From an uncultured Shimia sp. (GTDB taxonomy: Bacteria > Pseudomonadota > Alphaproteobacteria > Rhodobacterales > Rhodobacteraceae), in NCBI GenBank assembly GCA_937897325.1, contig CALCOY010000033.1, forward strand, positions 1-53,295: a stretch of 53,295 nucleotides of DNA, in the 5' to 3' direction. The position numbers and the translations under genes were made by a program. Below, one piece after another: positions 7,366 to 14,990 of the stretch; within the stretch, counting starts at the first letter, position 1, and the number at the start of each line of letters is the position of its first letter. Below the pieces are notes generated by a model that saw only the letters and a program-made list of their open reading frames with translations, was not told where the DNA came from and did no database searches.

Positions 7366-8997
7366 ATGGCATTTTTCGACCTTTCAGGCCCCCGCGCCAA
7401 GACCCGCTTTGGAGACTTTCGTGTGGCGCCGGGGGATGAGAACCTGACGCCCGGCCGGATCCGGACAGAGCTTTTGTCGGGTTTGACCGTCGCATTGGCC
7501 CTTGTGCCCGAAGCGGTTGCCTTCGCTTTTGTGGCGGGCGTGCACCCTCTTGTCGGGCTTTATGCGGCTTTCATCGTCGGGCTGATCACAGCCCTGATCG
7601 GGGGGCGGCCGGGCATGATCTCGGGGGCTACGGGCGCTTTGGCCGTGGTCATGGTGGCGCTGGTCGCACAGCACGGGGTCGAATATCTGTTTGCCACAGT
7701 GGTCCTCATGGGGCTTTTGCAGATTTTCGCGGGCGTGATGCAATGGGGCAAGTTCATCCGGTTGGTGCCCCATCCTGTGATGCTGGGCTTCGTGAATGGT
7801 CTGGCCATAGTGATTTTCCTTGCCCAGATGAGCCAGTTCAAGGTGCCGGGATCCATGGTGTCAGATGGACATGGGATGACCGGCGGCGAATGGCTTTCAG
7901 GTGGTCCGCTTTATATGATGCTGGGCCTTGTCGCCGTTACGATGGCGATCATCTGGGTGATGCCGCGCCTCACCAAAGCCATCCCTGCGCCGCTGGCAGG
8001 GATCGGGATCGTGGCGATCGTCGTGATTGCCTTTGGCCTTGATGTGCCTCGCGTGGGTGATCTGGCATCGATCGAAGGCGGCTTGCCGAGCTTTCACATT
8101 CCCATCGTCCCGCTGACCTGGGAAACATTTGAGATCATCCTGCCTTATGCCGTTATCCTCGCCGCGATCGGCCTGATCGAAAGCCTGCTGACGCTCAACC
8201 TTGTGGGTGACCTGACCGGTCAGCGTGGCGGTGCCAGCCAGGAGTGTATCGCCCAGGGGGTGGCCAATACGGCGACTGGATTCTTTGGCGGCATGGGTGG
8301 TTGCGCGATGATCGGGCAATCCATGATCAACGTGAAGTCGGGGGGACGCACGCGGATCGCAGGTTTGGCGGCGGCAATCTTTCTGCTGCTCTTTATTGTC
8401 GTCGGCTCCAGCATCATTGAATTGATCCCGCTGGCCGCCCTTGTCGGTGTGATGTTCATGGTGGTGATCGGCACCTTTGCCTGGAACAGCCTCAAGATCC
8501 TGCGCAAGGTGCCTTTGACAGATGCTTTCGTGATCGTATTGGTCACGGTTGTTACGGTGATGGAAGACCTTGCCGTGGCCGTCGTTGTTGGTGTGATCGT
8601 CAGTGCCCTGGCCTACGCCTGGAACAATGCGCGGCGCATCCACGCCAAGGCTTATACAACGCCCGAGGGCGCGAAGATCTACCAGGTCCAGGGGCCATTG
8701 TTCTTTGGTTCTGCCACAGGTTTTGTCGAGATGTTCAACGTGCCAGGCGATCCGGGCGAAGTTGTGGTCGATTTCGCGGAAAGCCGGGTGGTTGACCAAT
8801 CCGCGCTGCAAGCGATCGAGGCCGTGGCCGCGAAGTATGAAGAAGCAGGCAAGCGCGTTCAGTTGCGACACTTGTCACGGGACTGCCACCAGCTTCTGAA
8901 CAAGGCCGGCCATCTGATGATCGACAGCGATGACGATCCCGACTACGAGGTCGCGGTGAACTATCAGGTTCGCACCGGTATTCTTGGCGGTCACTGA
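7366..8997 (+). CDS. SulP-family anion transporter with STAS domain
   Basis: The 543-residue inner-membrane protein carries the SulP signature at the start of the membrane domain (LTVALALVPEAVAFAFVAGV, residues about 40-60), followed by GLYAAFIVGLITALIGGRPGMISGATGA. About ten to fourteen helices extend to residue 430. GCAMIGQSMINVKSGGRTRIAG is the conserved SulP loop. The last 110 residues form a STAS domain (VVVDFAESRVVDQSALQAIE). SulP proteins carry sulfate, bicarbonate or related anions, usually with Na+ or H+; the substrate here is not decidable. The stop codon overlaps the end of the convergent TetR gene by 7 bases, which puts the two in antisense at their 3' ends. Confidence 0.93.
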   Translation: MAFFDLSGPRAKTRFGDFRVAPGDENLTPGRIRTELLSGLTVALALVPEAVAFAFVAGVHPLVGLYAAFIVGLITALIGGRPGMISGATGALAVVMVALVAQHGVEYLFATVVLMGLLQIFAGVMQWGKFIRLVPHPVMLGFVNGLAIVIFLAQMSQFKVPGSMVSDGHGMTGGEWLSGGPLYMMLGLVAVTMAIIWVMPRLTKAIPAPLAGIGIVAIVVIAFGLDVPRVGDLASIEGGLPSFHIPIVPLTWETFEIILPYAVILAAIGLIESLLTLNLVGDLTGQRGGASQECIAQGVANTATGFFGGMGGCAMIGQSMINVKSGGRTRIAGLAAAIFLLLFIVVGSSIIELIPLAALVGVMFMVVIGTFAWNSLKILRKVPLTDAFVIVLVTVVTVMEDLAVAVVVGVIVSALAYAWNNARRIHAKAYTTPEGAKIYQVQGPLFFGSATGFVEMFNVPGDPGEVVVDFAESRVVDQSALQAIEAVAAKYEEAGKRVQLRHLSRDCHQLLNKAGHLMIDSDDDPDYEVAVNYQVRTGILGGH

Positions 8998-9569
8998 GCC
9001 GGAACGGCGGCGCCCAGTAAAGCCGCCGTTGCCTCCCGGGCGGCCTCAGTTCGTTTTGCAGCGTCTCCTGCCGCGTGGATTTGGACAATAGCCCCGTCAA
9101 ACAGCATGTAGATCTGATGAGCGAGCAGGTGAGGGTCGTCAGCCCCTAACAGACCGCATTGTTTCTCTATGAAGGAGAGCATCATCCGCTTGTGTTCGGT
9201 TGCCATCCGGTGGATCGGGTGATTTTCATCGTGATACTCTGCCGCCGCATTCAGGAACATGCAGCCGGTAAAATCAGGCTGGCCAACATATCGTTCCAGA
9301 AATGCAAAAAGCGCCAGAAGACGCTCGGCTGGTTGGTGAGAGGCCTGTTCGACCTCGCGCATGATCAGATTGCGCGTGACCTCGTCTCTGCGGCGCAAAA
9401 CCGCGAGGATCAACTCCTCCTTTGAACGAAAGTGATGATAGAGCCCGACGCGCGATACGCCTGCCTCTTCCAGGATCCGTGACACGCCTATCGCATGATA
9501 TCCCCCGGTCGCAAAAAGCGATGTCGCGGCGTCAATCAGACGGTCGCGCGTTGAAATGCGATCGGCCAT
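8991..9569 (-). CDS. TetR/AcrR-family transcriptional regulator
   Basis: The 192-residue protein has the N-terminal TetR helix-turn-helix (residues about 8-55: RLIDAATSLFATGGYHAIGVSRILEEAGVSRVGLYHHFRSKEELILAVL). The C-terminal ligand domain contains GCMFLNAAAEY, similar to the GCL motif in AcrR-like regulators that sense small or electrophilic ligands. A perfect 13-base palindrome 18 bases before the start codon (9587-9599) fits an autoregulatory operator. It is divergent from the LysR gene and convergent with SulP. Its ligand and other targets cannot be told. Confidence 0.92.
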   Translation of the reverse strand: MADRISTRDRLIDAATSLFATGGYHAIGVSRILEEAGVSRVGLYHHFRSKEELILAVLRRRDEVTRNLIMREVEQASHQPAERLLALFAFLERYVGQPDFTGCMFLNAAAEYHDENHPIHRMATEHKRMMLSFIEKQCGLLGADDPHLLAHQIYMLFDGAIVQIHAAGDAAKRTEAAREATAALLGAAVPAQ

Positions 9570-9586
9570 CCTTCACTCACAATACT

Positions 9587-9599
9587 GGTCAGTCTGACC
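9587..9599. promoter_or_regulatory. Palindromic operator-like site between TetR and LysR genes
   Basis: The sequence GGTCAGTCTGACC is a perfect inverted repeat (6-base arms around a central T). It lies 17 bases upstream of the TetR gene ATG in the divergent tetR/lysR interval. TetR proteins commonly bind such sites to repress their own promoter. The assignment is inferred from position and symmetry only. Confidence 0.5.
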
Positions 9600-9754
9600 C
9601 AAACCACTGGCAGGTTGAGTCTTTGAAGTAGGTTATTCAAGTTTCTTTCCATCTATCAAGGCAAAATCGTCTTGACGTCGGGTTGTAGACACAGCAATGT
9701 GATAAGAACGATCAGTCTTATTTTTTTGGATTTTTCCGAAGCGGAGTGCTCATT

Positions 9755-10627
9755 GTGGAGTGGGATGAGCTGCGGTTTTTTCATGCTGTTGCCGTGGCAG
9801 GCAGCCTATCAAAGGCGGCCCGAGATCTGGGTGTGTCACAGCCGACCGTGGGACGGCGTATCAAGGCGCTGGAAGACCGGTTGGACGCACAGCTTTTTGA
9901 CAAACTGATCAGCGGTCACGTGTTGACCGAGACTGGCATTCAGGTCTTCGAAAAGACGGGCGAAATTGCCGAAATCGCACGCTGTATCGCCGATCGGGCC
10001 GAGGGCGAGCGAAAGTGCATAGCGGGCCCGGTGACGTTGACGGCGCCCGAAGGGATCGGGGCCACGTGGCTTCCGACCCAGCTGTCGGGTATGTCAGAGA
10101 TCCATCCCGATCTTGATCTGCGGGTGTCTTTGTCCAATCGGATCTCTGATGTATCCAACGGTGAGGCGGATGTCGCCTTGCGTATGGGTGATCCGCGCGA
10201 TGAAACCCTGATTGGACGCAAGATAGCGGCATTGCCCTTTCGGCTTTTTGCCTCGCCTTGCTATATCAACAAGTATGGCGCGCCCGCTGATCTGGACGCG
10301 CTGCGTCATCACCGGATCATCGACAGCGGCGGCATTATCCGTGATGTCGCACAGGCGCGGCTTTTGCGAGAGATCGCGCACAGCGCCCGCGTGGCTGCAA
10401 CTCTGGATGGCGTGATGGCCCAGAAGGCGGCGGCACGCGCTGGTGTCGGATTGGTGGCTTTGCCACCCTATCTGACGGATCAGGATCCGGACCTGCTCCC
10501 GGTTCTGGAGGATGCCTTTCTCGTCAAGGTACCGGTCTGGTTGCTGACCCGGCAAGATCTACGCGGATCCCGCAGGATTGGTGCGGTCAAGACGTTCCTC
10601 ACTCAAGCGGCCCGGCAGTTCAGCTGA
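9755..10627 (+). CDS. LysR-family transcriptional regulator
   Basis: The protein (290 residues from GTG 9755) begins EWDELRFFHAVAVAGSLSKAARDLGVSQPTVGRRIKALE, the standard LysR winged-helix DNA-binding domain. A periplasmic-binding-like effector domain follows (PVTLTAPEGIGATWLP, then EADVALRMGDP, and ARAGVGLVALPPYL). I chose GTG 9755 because GCGGAG at 9741-9746 lies 8 bases upstream; an earlier GTG at 9746 overlaps that ribosome site. It belongs to the branch that uses VGRRIKALE instead of VSRRI. It is divergent from TetR; its target genes are not obvious, as no metabolic gene is adjacent. Confidence 0.9.
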   Translation: MEWDELRFFHAVAVAGSLSKAARDLGVSQPTVGRRIKALEDRLDAQLFDKLISGHVLTETGIQVFEKTGEIAEIARCIADRAEGERKCIAGPVTLTAPEGIGATWLPTQLSGMSEIHPDLDLRVSLSNRISDVSNGEADVALRMGDPRDETLIGRKIAALPFRLFASPCYINKYGAPADLDALRHHRIIDSGGIIRDVAQARLLREIAHSARVAATLDGVMAQKAAARAGVGLVALPPYLTDQDPDLLPVLEDAFLVKVPVWLLTRQDLRGSRRIGAVKTFLTQAARQFS

Positions 10628-10948
10628 CATAAAGGCGATCAGCAGAGCGCTTACGACTCACATTTTTCGCAGAGTTATCACGCGCACGACGTGCAGCTAT
10701 ATGTGGCGCATCCTGTCGGGCAAGTTGTGACACAGGCCTCACTGGAACGTGTGGTTGCCGTGAGGAATGGTAAAAAGATAAATCAGACAAATCAGCGCTT
10801 TAATCAGATTTTTTGGATCTTCATCCCTGAATACCCCCCCTTCAATCCTGTCGATGGTCTGAAAATCGCGTGCGTCTTAGCCAAAAAGGCGGGGCTGTCG
10901 CGGATATCCGCCATTCGGTCCCGAAAACGAGATTGGAGGATTTGAAAA
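10628..10948. other. Intergenic leader before the RTX-type gene
   Basis: These 321 bases hold no supported gene. A plus-strand frame at 10691-10945 has no domain or ribosome site. The interval is AT-richer than its surroundings and includes a run of C near 10835. The only clear signal is the GGAGGA ribosome site at 10935-10940 for the following gene. A promoter for that gene must lie here, but I cannot fix it. Confidence 0.5.
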
Positions 10949-12799
10949 ATGGCCTTTTTAAGCGAGCAGAACGGGGTTCAGAGCCAAGTGACACGCATTC
11001 CGGATGGCGACAATCAGGCGCGCAGCAGCGCGTTTCCGGGTGAAATTTTTAAGCTCGGCATTGGAGACCAGACTCAGGTGGTCAACAAGCCTGTCCTAAC
11101 ACTCAATGACCTCGCTACCGGTCTTTTGAATGCCGGTATCGCAGAGACCAAAGGGGCAACCTCAACGATCATCCTTGAAGCTGAAAAAAGCTTTGTCGTG
11201 AACTATAAGCCCGGTGTCATCGCCTCCGAAGGGACGGGCATCGACGTGACAGGCGATCACGGCAAGGTTCTCAACAACGGCCTGACAACCGGCGACGTGA
11301 ACGGCGCGCGACTTGCGGGCGAAGATGGTCGGCTGGTCAATTTCGGTGACGTGCGAAGTGACAGCCGGGCGATCGATATCGTAGGCGTTGGGACCAAGAT
11401 CTTCAACTACGGGGACATCACGGGGACAGGTGATCAGCGCAATGGGACGGTCTACGCCGACAATGGTGCAGAGGACATCACCCTTGTCAACGGCAAGCGC
11501 GGCAGCATCGATGCCGGGTTCGGAAATGATGGGGCTGGTGTCTCTTTCGAACTGGGCGACAGGGCGGGCGAGGCGGTCGGGGCCAATATCACCAACCACG
11601 GCCTGATTGCCGGTCGTGGGGATGCCAAGGCTGGTCTGAACACGCGGGGTGACGGCATTCGGTTGTTCTCGGGTGTTGAGGACGGCGCGGCCACCTATGA
11701 TGGGAACATCTTCAACACCGGGCAGATCACCTCGGACAATGCGCGGGGGATTGAGATCCGCGACAATCTCGGTTTTGACGGGAAGATCCTGAACAAGGGC
11801 CTGATCTTTGGTGAGACGGACGGGCTTTACTTCGGGGACGCAGAGCACGATGCGAAGGTTCTGAACCGGGGCACAATTGCCAGTGACAGCCGTGCCGTGA
11901 ACATTGACGGCGACGGCGTCGATCTGGTCAACAGCGGTGACATTGTGGGCACCGATGTGCAGCGCAACGGGACGGTCTATGCGGATAGAACAGCCGACGA
12001 CTACAAGATCCTCAATCTCAAAGGTGGCTTGATCAAGGCGCAGGACGGCGGCTCGGCTGTATCGCTGCAAACCGGTGACGCGAATGGCGATGTCGTTTTG
12101 GCCGGTGTGAAAAACCTGGGTAGGATAATTGGCGGTGGTGATGCGGAAACAGGCAACCAGGTTGGCGACGGCGTGCGTCTTTTTAGCAGCGTAAAGGATG
12201 CGGTGTTTGACGGCGACATCTTCAATGCCGGTCTAGTCCGTGCCTCAAAATACTCTGACGCAGCGGTCGGTATCAGCATCGAAGACGGCATAAAGCTGGA
12301 TGGTGCGATCCTGAACTACGGAAGGATTGTCGCCAACGCAGTGGCCATCGACGCCACAGAAGCAGGTGGGCATGTCAATATCGTCAATGCCGGTGTGATC
12401 CGAGGTGGCGTGAACCTATCGGATGGCAATGACCACTATGACAGCAGCTACGGCCGGACCGCCGGTGTTGTCGAGGGTGGAAATGGCCACGACGTGCTGG
12501 AAGGTGGATTTGCCAGGGATCTGCTGGCGGGCGGTCAAGGCGATGATGAGCTGACTGGCGGTTACGGTCGCGACGTCTTTATCTTCCGCGCCTCTGACGC
12601 AAAAAGCGAGGATGTGATTACCGATTTCGAAGATCACCGCGACCGCATCGATGTGAGCCATTTCGGATATTCCAGTCTACAGCAGATCGGCGTGGCCCAG
12701 AAGGGCGATGACGTTGTCCTGACCTTCGCGAAGGACAACACGGTCACGCTGCGCGACACCGGCAAGGCTGATATCGGCGTGGATGATTTCATTTTTTGA
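10949..12799 (+). CDS. Secreted RTX-type calcium-binding protein with duplicated beta-helix-like region
   Basis: The 616-residue protein has no N-terminal signal peptide. Residues about 85-490 are built of short repeats such as LNNGLTTGD, VNFGDVRSDSRAIDI and VLNRGTIASDSRAVNI, with N-x-G-x-I turns typical of parallel beta-helix surface proteins. Within this part, residues 131-285 and 306-460 are a clear duplication with a 175-residue period. Residues about 510-545 are hemolysin-type nonapeptides (GGNGHDVLEGG, GGQGDDELTGGYGRDVFIF) that bind calcium. The last 70 residues end VDDFIF, a typical type I secretion tail (hydrophobic residues after acidic ones). It should be exported by an ABC/TolC system, none of which is in this window. 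Start ATG 10949 has GGAGGA 8 bases upstream. Role is unknown; surface adhesion or biofilm matrix is possible. Confidence 0.85.
   Translation: MAFLSEQNGVQSQVTRIPDGDNQARSSAFPGEIFKLGIGDQTQVVNKPVLTLNDLATGLLNAGIAETKGATSTIILEAEKSFVVNYKPGVIASEGTGIDVTGDHGKVLNNGLTTGDVNGARLAGEDGRLVNFGDVRSDSRAIDIVGVGTKIFNYGDITGTGDQRNGTVYADNGAEDITLVNGKRGSIDAGFGNDGAGVSFELGDRAGEAVGANITNHGLIAGRGDAKAGLNTRGDGIRLFSGVEDGAATYDGNIFNTGQITSDNARGIEIRDNLGFDGKILNKGLIFGETDGLYFGDAEHDAKVLNRGTIASDSRAVNIDGDGVDLVNSGDIVGTDVQRNGTVYADRTADDYKILNLKGGLIKAQDGGSAVSLQTGDANGDVVLAGVKNLGRIIGGGDAETGNQVGDGVRLFSSVKDAVFDGDIFNAGLVRASKYSDAAVGISIEDGIKLDGAILNYGRIVANAVAIDATEAGGHVNIVNAGVIRGGVNLSDGNDHYDSSYGRTAGVVEGGNGHDVLEGGFARDLLAGGQGDDELTGGYGRDVFIFRASDAKSEDVITDFEDHRDRIDVSHFGYSSLQQIGVAQKGDDVVLTFAKDNTVTLRDTGKADIGVDDFIF
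11339..12328 (+). repeat. Internal tandem duplication inside the RTX-type gene
   Basis: Codons 131-285 (11339-11803) and 306-460 (11864-12328) encode aligned copies. Matching pairs include SDSRAIDI/SDSRAVNI, DITGTGDQRNGTVYAD/DIVGTDVQRNGTVYAD, GDGIRLFSGV/GDGVRLFSSV, GNIFNTGQI/GDIFNAGLV and DGKILNKGLI/DGAILNYGRI. The period is 175 residues. The copies have diverged at both protein and DNA level, so the duplication is not recent. Confidence 0.85.
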
Positions 12800-12851
12800 T
12801 GGTGCGGTGGGCGGCGCTCACCCGGCCGCCATCCGATTGTTGATCCGTGGT

Positions 12852-12874
12852 CGGCGGTGGCGATGTCACCGCCG
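12852..12874 (+). terminator. Hairpin downstream of the RTX-type gene
   Basis: CGGCGGTG (12852-12859) and CACCGCCG (12867-12874) form a perfect 8-base stem with a 7-base loop. It sits 53 bases after the RTX stop codon. There is no T run after it, so it could be a weak or factor-assisted terminator or an mRNA-stabilising hairpin. Confidence 0.45.
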
Positions 12875-13017
12875 TGTCCCATTCATCCCCGATTTCAGAA
12901 GGAGCTCTTTATGTTTTGTATCTGTGAAATCTCACTTTCTTTGAGTCCGGCATATTTCAGGACCAAGGATTTTTTGCCTTTTTCCTATCAGTATCAAATA
13001 GTTGGGAGGGATGTGCC

Positions 13018-13320
13018 GTGTCGGTCCCTGATATCCTCGAAGCGTTGATGCTGGCCGCCTTTTCCGTTGGCTGGTACTGGTCGATCTCGGTCATGATCTG
13101 GACGCGCCGACCCTACGGCAAAAGCAGGGCGTTCATCTGCTGCACGATCTCGGGCTACGGCCTTGGTCTGACCGCCAAGATCATCGAATGGCAGGCGGGT
13201 GAGGCATTCAGCTACTTGATCGTGCTCTACAGCTGGAACCTTACCATGACGGTTGTCGACCTTGCGCTGGTGATCTTTCTCACTCGTCGCACAGGTGGGG
13301 CGGTTCGCCTGGGTTACTGA
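13018..13320 (+). CDS. Small three-helix membrane protein (possibly PQ-loop/SemiSWEET-like)
   Basis: The 100-residue protein starts at GTG 13018, 7 bases after a strong GGGAGGG ribosome site (13004-13010). It has three hydrophobic segments: residues about 4-26, 40-57 and 66-90. The first ends in SVMIWTRRPYGKSRAF and the second follows as ISGYGLGLTAKI. Size and three-helix layout fit the single-repeat SWEET (SemiSWEET) or PQ-loop class, where a conserved turn follows helix 1, but the canonical PQ is absent. That link is therefore only a suggestion. The gene is convergent with the dipeptidase gene, with one base between the stop codons. About 200 bases before it show nothing beyond the RTX hairpin. 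Confidence 0.65.
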   Translation: MSVPDILEALMLAAFSVGWYWSISVMIWTRRPYGKSRAFICCTISGYGLGLTAKIIEWQAGEAFSYLIVLYSWNLTMTVVDLALVIFLTRRTGGAVRLGY

Positions 13321-13321
13321 T

Positions 13322-14497
13322 CTATTGGAGGCGGGCGCGCAGCACGCGGACCATGTTCTCGCCCATCACCTTGCGGACATCACCCTTTGTCAGCCCCGCA
13401 TCAAGCAGGGCCTGTGTCAGGGCAGCAAGTTCAGAAGTGTCAAAGCCCGTCGTGACCGAACCATCGAAATCCGACCCGAGCGAGAGGTGATCAATGCCAA
13501 CAACCTCAACCCCCTTTACGATCATCTGAGCGACGCCAGCCGGGCTGATGTCGCCGCAGGTTACGTGGCGCCAATAGCCAATGCCGATAACGCCACCCGT
13601 CTCGGCGATGGCCTGCATCAGATCATCCTTGAAATTGCGTTTTACGGGGCAGAAGCCGTGGATGCCGGTATGGGTGACAACAATCGGCATGTCAGTCATC
13701 GCGATCACGTCGCGGGCCACTTGGGGGCTTGAATGCGCAAGATCCAGGACCATGCCACGCGCTTCGATCTGGGCGACGACGCTGCGACCAAAGTCGGTCA
13801 GGCCCTTGTTGCCGAACCCGTGGAGGGAGCCGCCAAGCGAATTGTCGAAAAAGTGCTGAAGCCCGATAACGCGATGTCCCGCCGCCTCGATCTTGTCGAG
13901 GTTGGCGATGTCGCCTTCAAGCGCATGTGCACCCTCGATGCCCAGAATGGCGCCGACTGCTTTGCTTCCTGCTGAACGAGCTTCGAGATGTGCCTCAAGA
14001 TCAGCGCGGGTTTTGATGATCGAAACCCGCTCGGGTCGGCGACGCTGCACGTCTTGGAGTTTTTCGGCTTGGTAAAGCGCGCGTTCCAAGAGACTGTTCC
14101 AGGTGCGTGGTGGCCAAAGTTGCCCGATGGCCAGGGGCGTGATGTTGTCGAATGCATCAGCCGAATTGGAATCGTAGTTTTGACCGGCAGGGGATTTTGT
14201 GACGGCGGCAAAGACTTGAAGCGCGACATTGCCCTCGATCAGGCGAGGGATGTCGACATGGCCACGATCTCCGCGATCCGCGATATCACGCTTCCAAAGA
14301 AGACTATCGGCGTGCCAGTCGCCAACAATCAACGTGTCGTGTAGGGCGCGCGCGTCCTCTGAGATTGTGAAAGGATCGAGGTCGACAACGGCATTGCGAT
14401 CGCTCTCGATCTGGGCCGGACCAAATGTAAGGACAAGTCCAACCCCCAAGAGAAGCAGAACAAACAACCGACCGACCCATCTTGCAAGAAACCGCAT
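13322..14497 (-). CDS. Membrane dipeptidase (peptidase M19), membrane-anchored
   Basis: The 391-residue protein has an N-terminal membrane anchor (residues about 8-27) and then a TIM-barrel zinc dipeptidase domain. Zinc-site residues are visible: the HAD pair at H62/D64, the glutamate in LGIEGAHALEGD near 190, and histidines in DLAHSSP and VVTHTG. IDHLSLGSDFDG near 345 is the conserved C-terminal motif. The family cleaves dipeptides and, in some members, beta-lactams or D-amino-acid dipeptides, at the outer face of the inner membrane. Length is normal. It is a single gene, convergent with the small membrane protein. Specificity cannot be read from sequence. Confidence 0.92.
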   Translation of the reverse strand: MRFLARWVGRLFVLLLLGVGLVLTFGPAQIESDRNAVVDLDPFTISEDARALHDTLIVGDWHADSLLWKRDIADRGDRGHVDIPRLIEGNVALQVFAAVTKSPAGQNYDSNSADAFDNITPLAIGQLWPPRTWNSLLERALYQAEKLQDVQRRRPERVSIIKTRADLEAHLEARSAGSKAVGAILGIEGAHALEGDIANLDKIEAAGHRVIGLQHFFDNSLGGSLHGFGNKGLTDFGRSVVAQIEARGMVLDLAHSSPQVARDVIAMTDMPIVVTHTGIHGFCPVKRNFKDDLMQAIAETGGVIGIGYWRHVTCGDISPAGVAQMIVKGVEVVGIDHLSLGSDFDGSVTTGFDTSELAALTQALLDAGLTKGDVRKVMGENMVRVLRARLQ

Positions 14498-14574
14498 GCG
14501 CCACCTTTTCGAGATCCAACGGTTTCAGGCTAGTGCGCGCGCGCCGGGTTGAACAGTTTGACCGGGGGCAGTGC

Positions 14575-14829
14575 TTATATCTGTCCGAGCAATCCCGCCT
14601 GGCTGGCGCGGACGGCGGCTGTGGTCCGGCTGCTCGTGTCAAATTTCATGAGCACGCGGCGGCAGAGTGTATCGACCGTATGAACCGAGATGCCGAGAAT
14701 TGTCGCGATGGCCCCGTTGCTCTTGCCATGTGCGATCCATGTCAGCACTTCCGTCTCGCGGCCGGACAGGCGTGGCCAGACTGGTGCGGATGTTGCAGGC
14801 GAAAAGCTATGTTTTGTCTGTAGGACCAT
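14575..14829 (-). CDS. Short LuxR-type DNA-binding protein
   Basis: This is a stand-alone LuxR/GerE C-terminal helix-turn-helix domain: LSGRETEVLTWIAHGKSNGAIATILGISVHTVDTLCRRVLMKF occupies most of the protein. There is no receiver or autoinducer domain, so either it is a natural small regulator or it is the remnant of a longer LuxR protein. ATG 14829 gives 84 residues; a TTG at 14874 would add 15 residues without a good ribosome site. Two palindromes in the interval upstream (14907-14926, 14953-14970) could be operators. The function word IAHGKSNGAIATILG matches the usual contact helices. Confidence 0.78.
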   Translation of the reverse strand: MVLQTKHSFSPATSAPVWPRLSGRETEVLTWIAHGKSNGAIATILGISVHTVDTLCRRVLMKFDTSSRTTAAVRASQAGLLGQI

Positions 14830-14906
14830 GACGATATCCACATTCGGCGTCGCGTGGCGCCGATCGGCCTCCAACTGTTTGTGAATGAATGATGTTGAGG
14901 CTGATC

Positions 14907-14970
14907 TGTCACGGATATGCGTGACAAAACAGGTAATGGGGCGTGTGTTACCGTTACGCCTGCGCGTAAC
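14907..14970. promoter_or_regulatory. Two neighbouring palindromes upstream of the LuxR-type gene
   Basis: TGTCACG-(6)-CGTGACA spans 14907-14926 and GTTACGC-(4)-GCGTAAC spans 14953-14970; both have perfect 7-base arms. They fill the 116-base gap between the TPR gene stop and the LuxR-type gene start on the minus strand. Neither is followed by a T run on either strand, so operator sites are more likely than terminators. Their centres are about 45 bases apart. Confidence 0.45.
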
Positions 14971-14990
14971 CTGCTGTTATGAAGCCGTAT

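Noticed and set aside
7897-8871. Long antisense frame across the SulP gene
   Set aside because: Composed of His/Asp/Gln-rich low complexity typical of antisense reading of a GC-rich membrane protein gene.
10691-10945. Open frame just before the RTX-type gene
   Set aside because: No ribosome site or family pattern; it runs into the real leader and GGAGGA site of the next gene.
11162-12070. Long antisense frame inside the RTX-type gene
   Set aside because: It arises from the repeat and codon bias of the real gene on the other strand.
12857-13048. Short open frame overlapping the small membrane protein gene
   Set aside because: It overlaps the strong GGGAGGG/GTG start of the 100-residue protein in another frame and has no domain.
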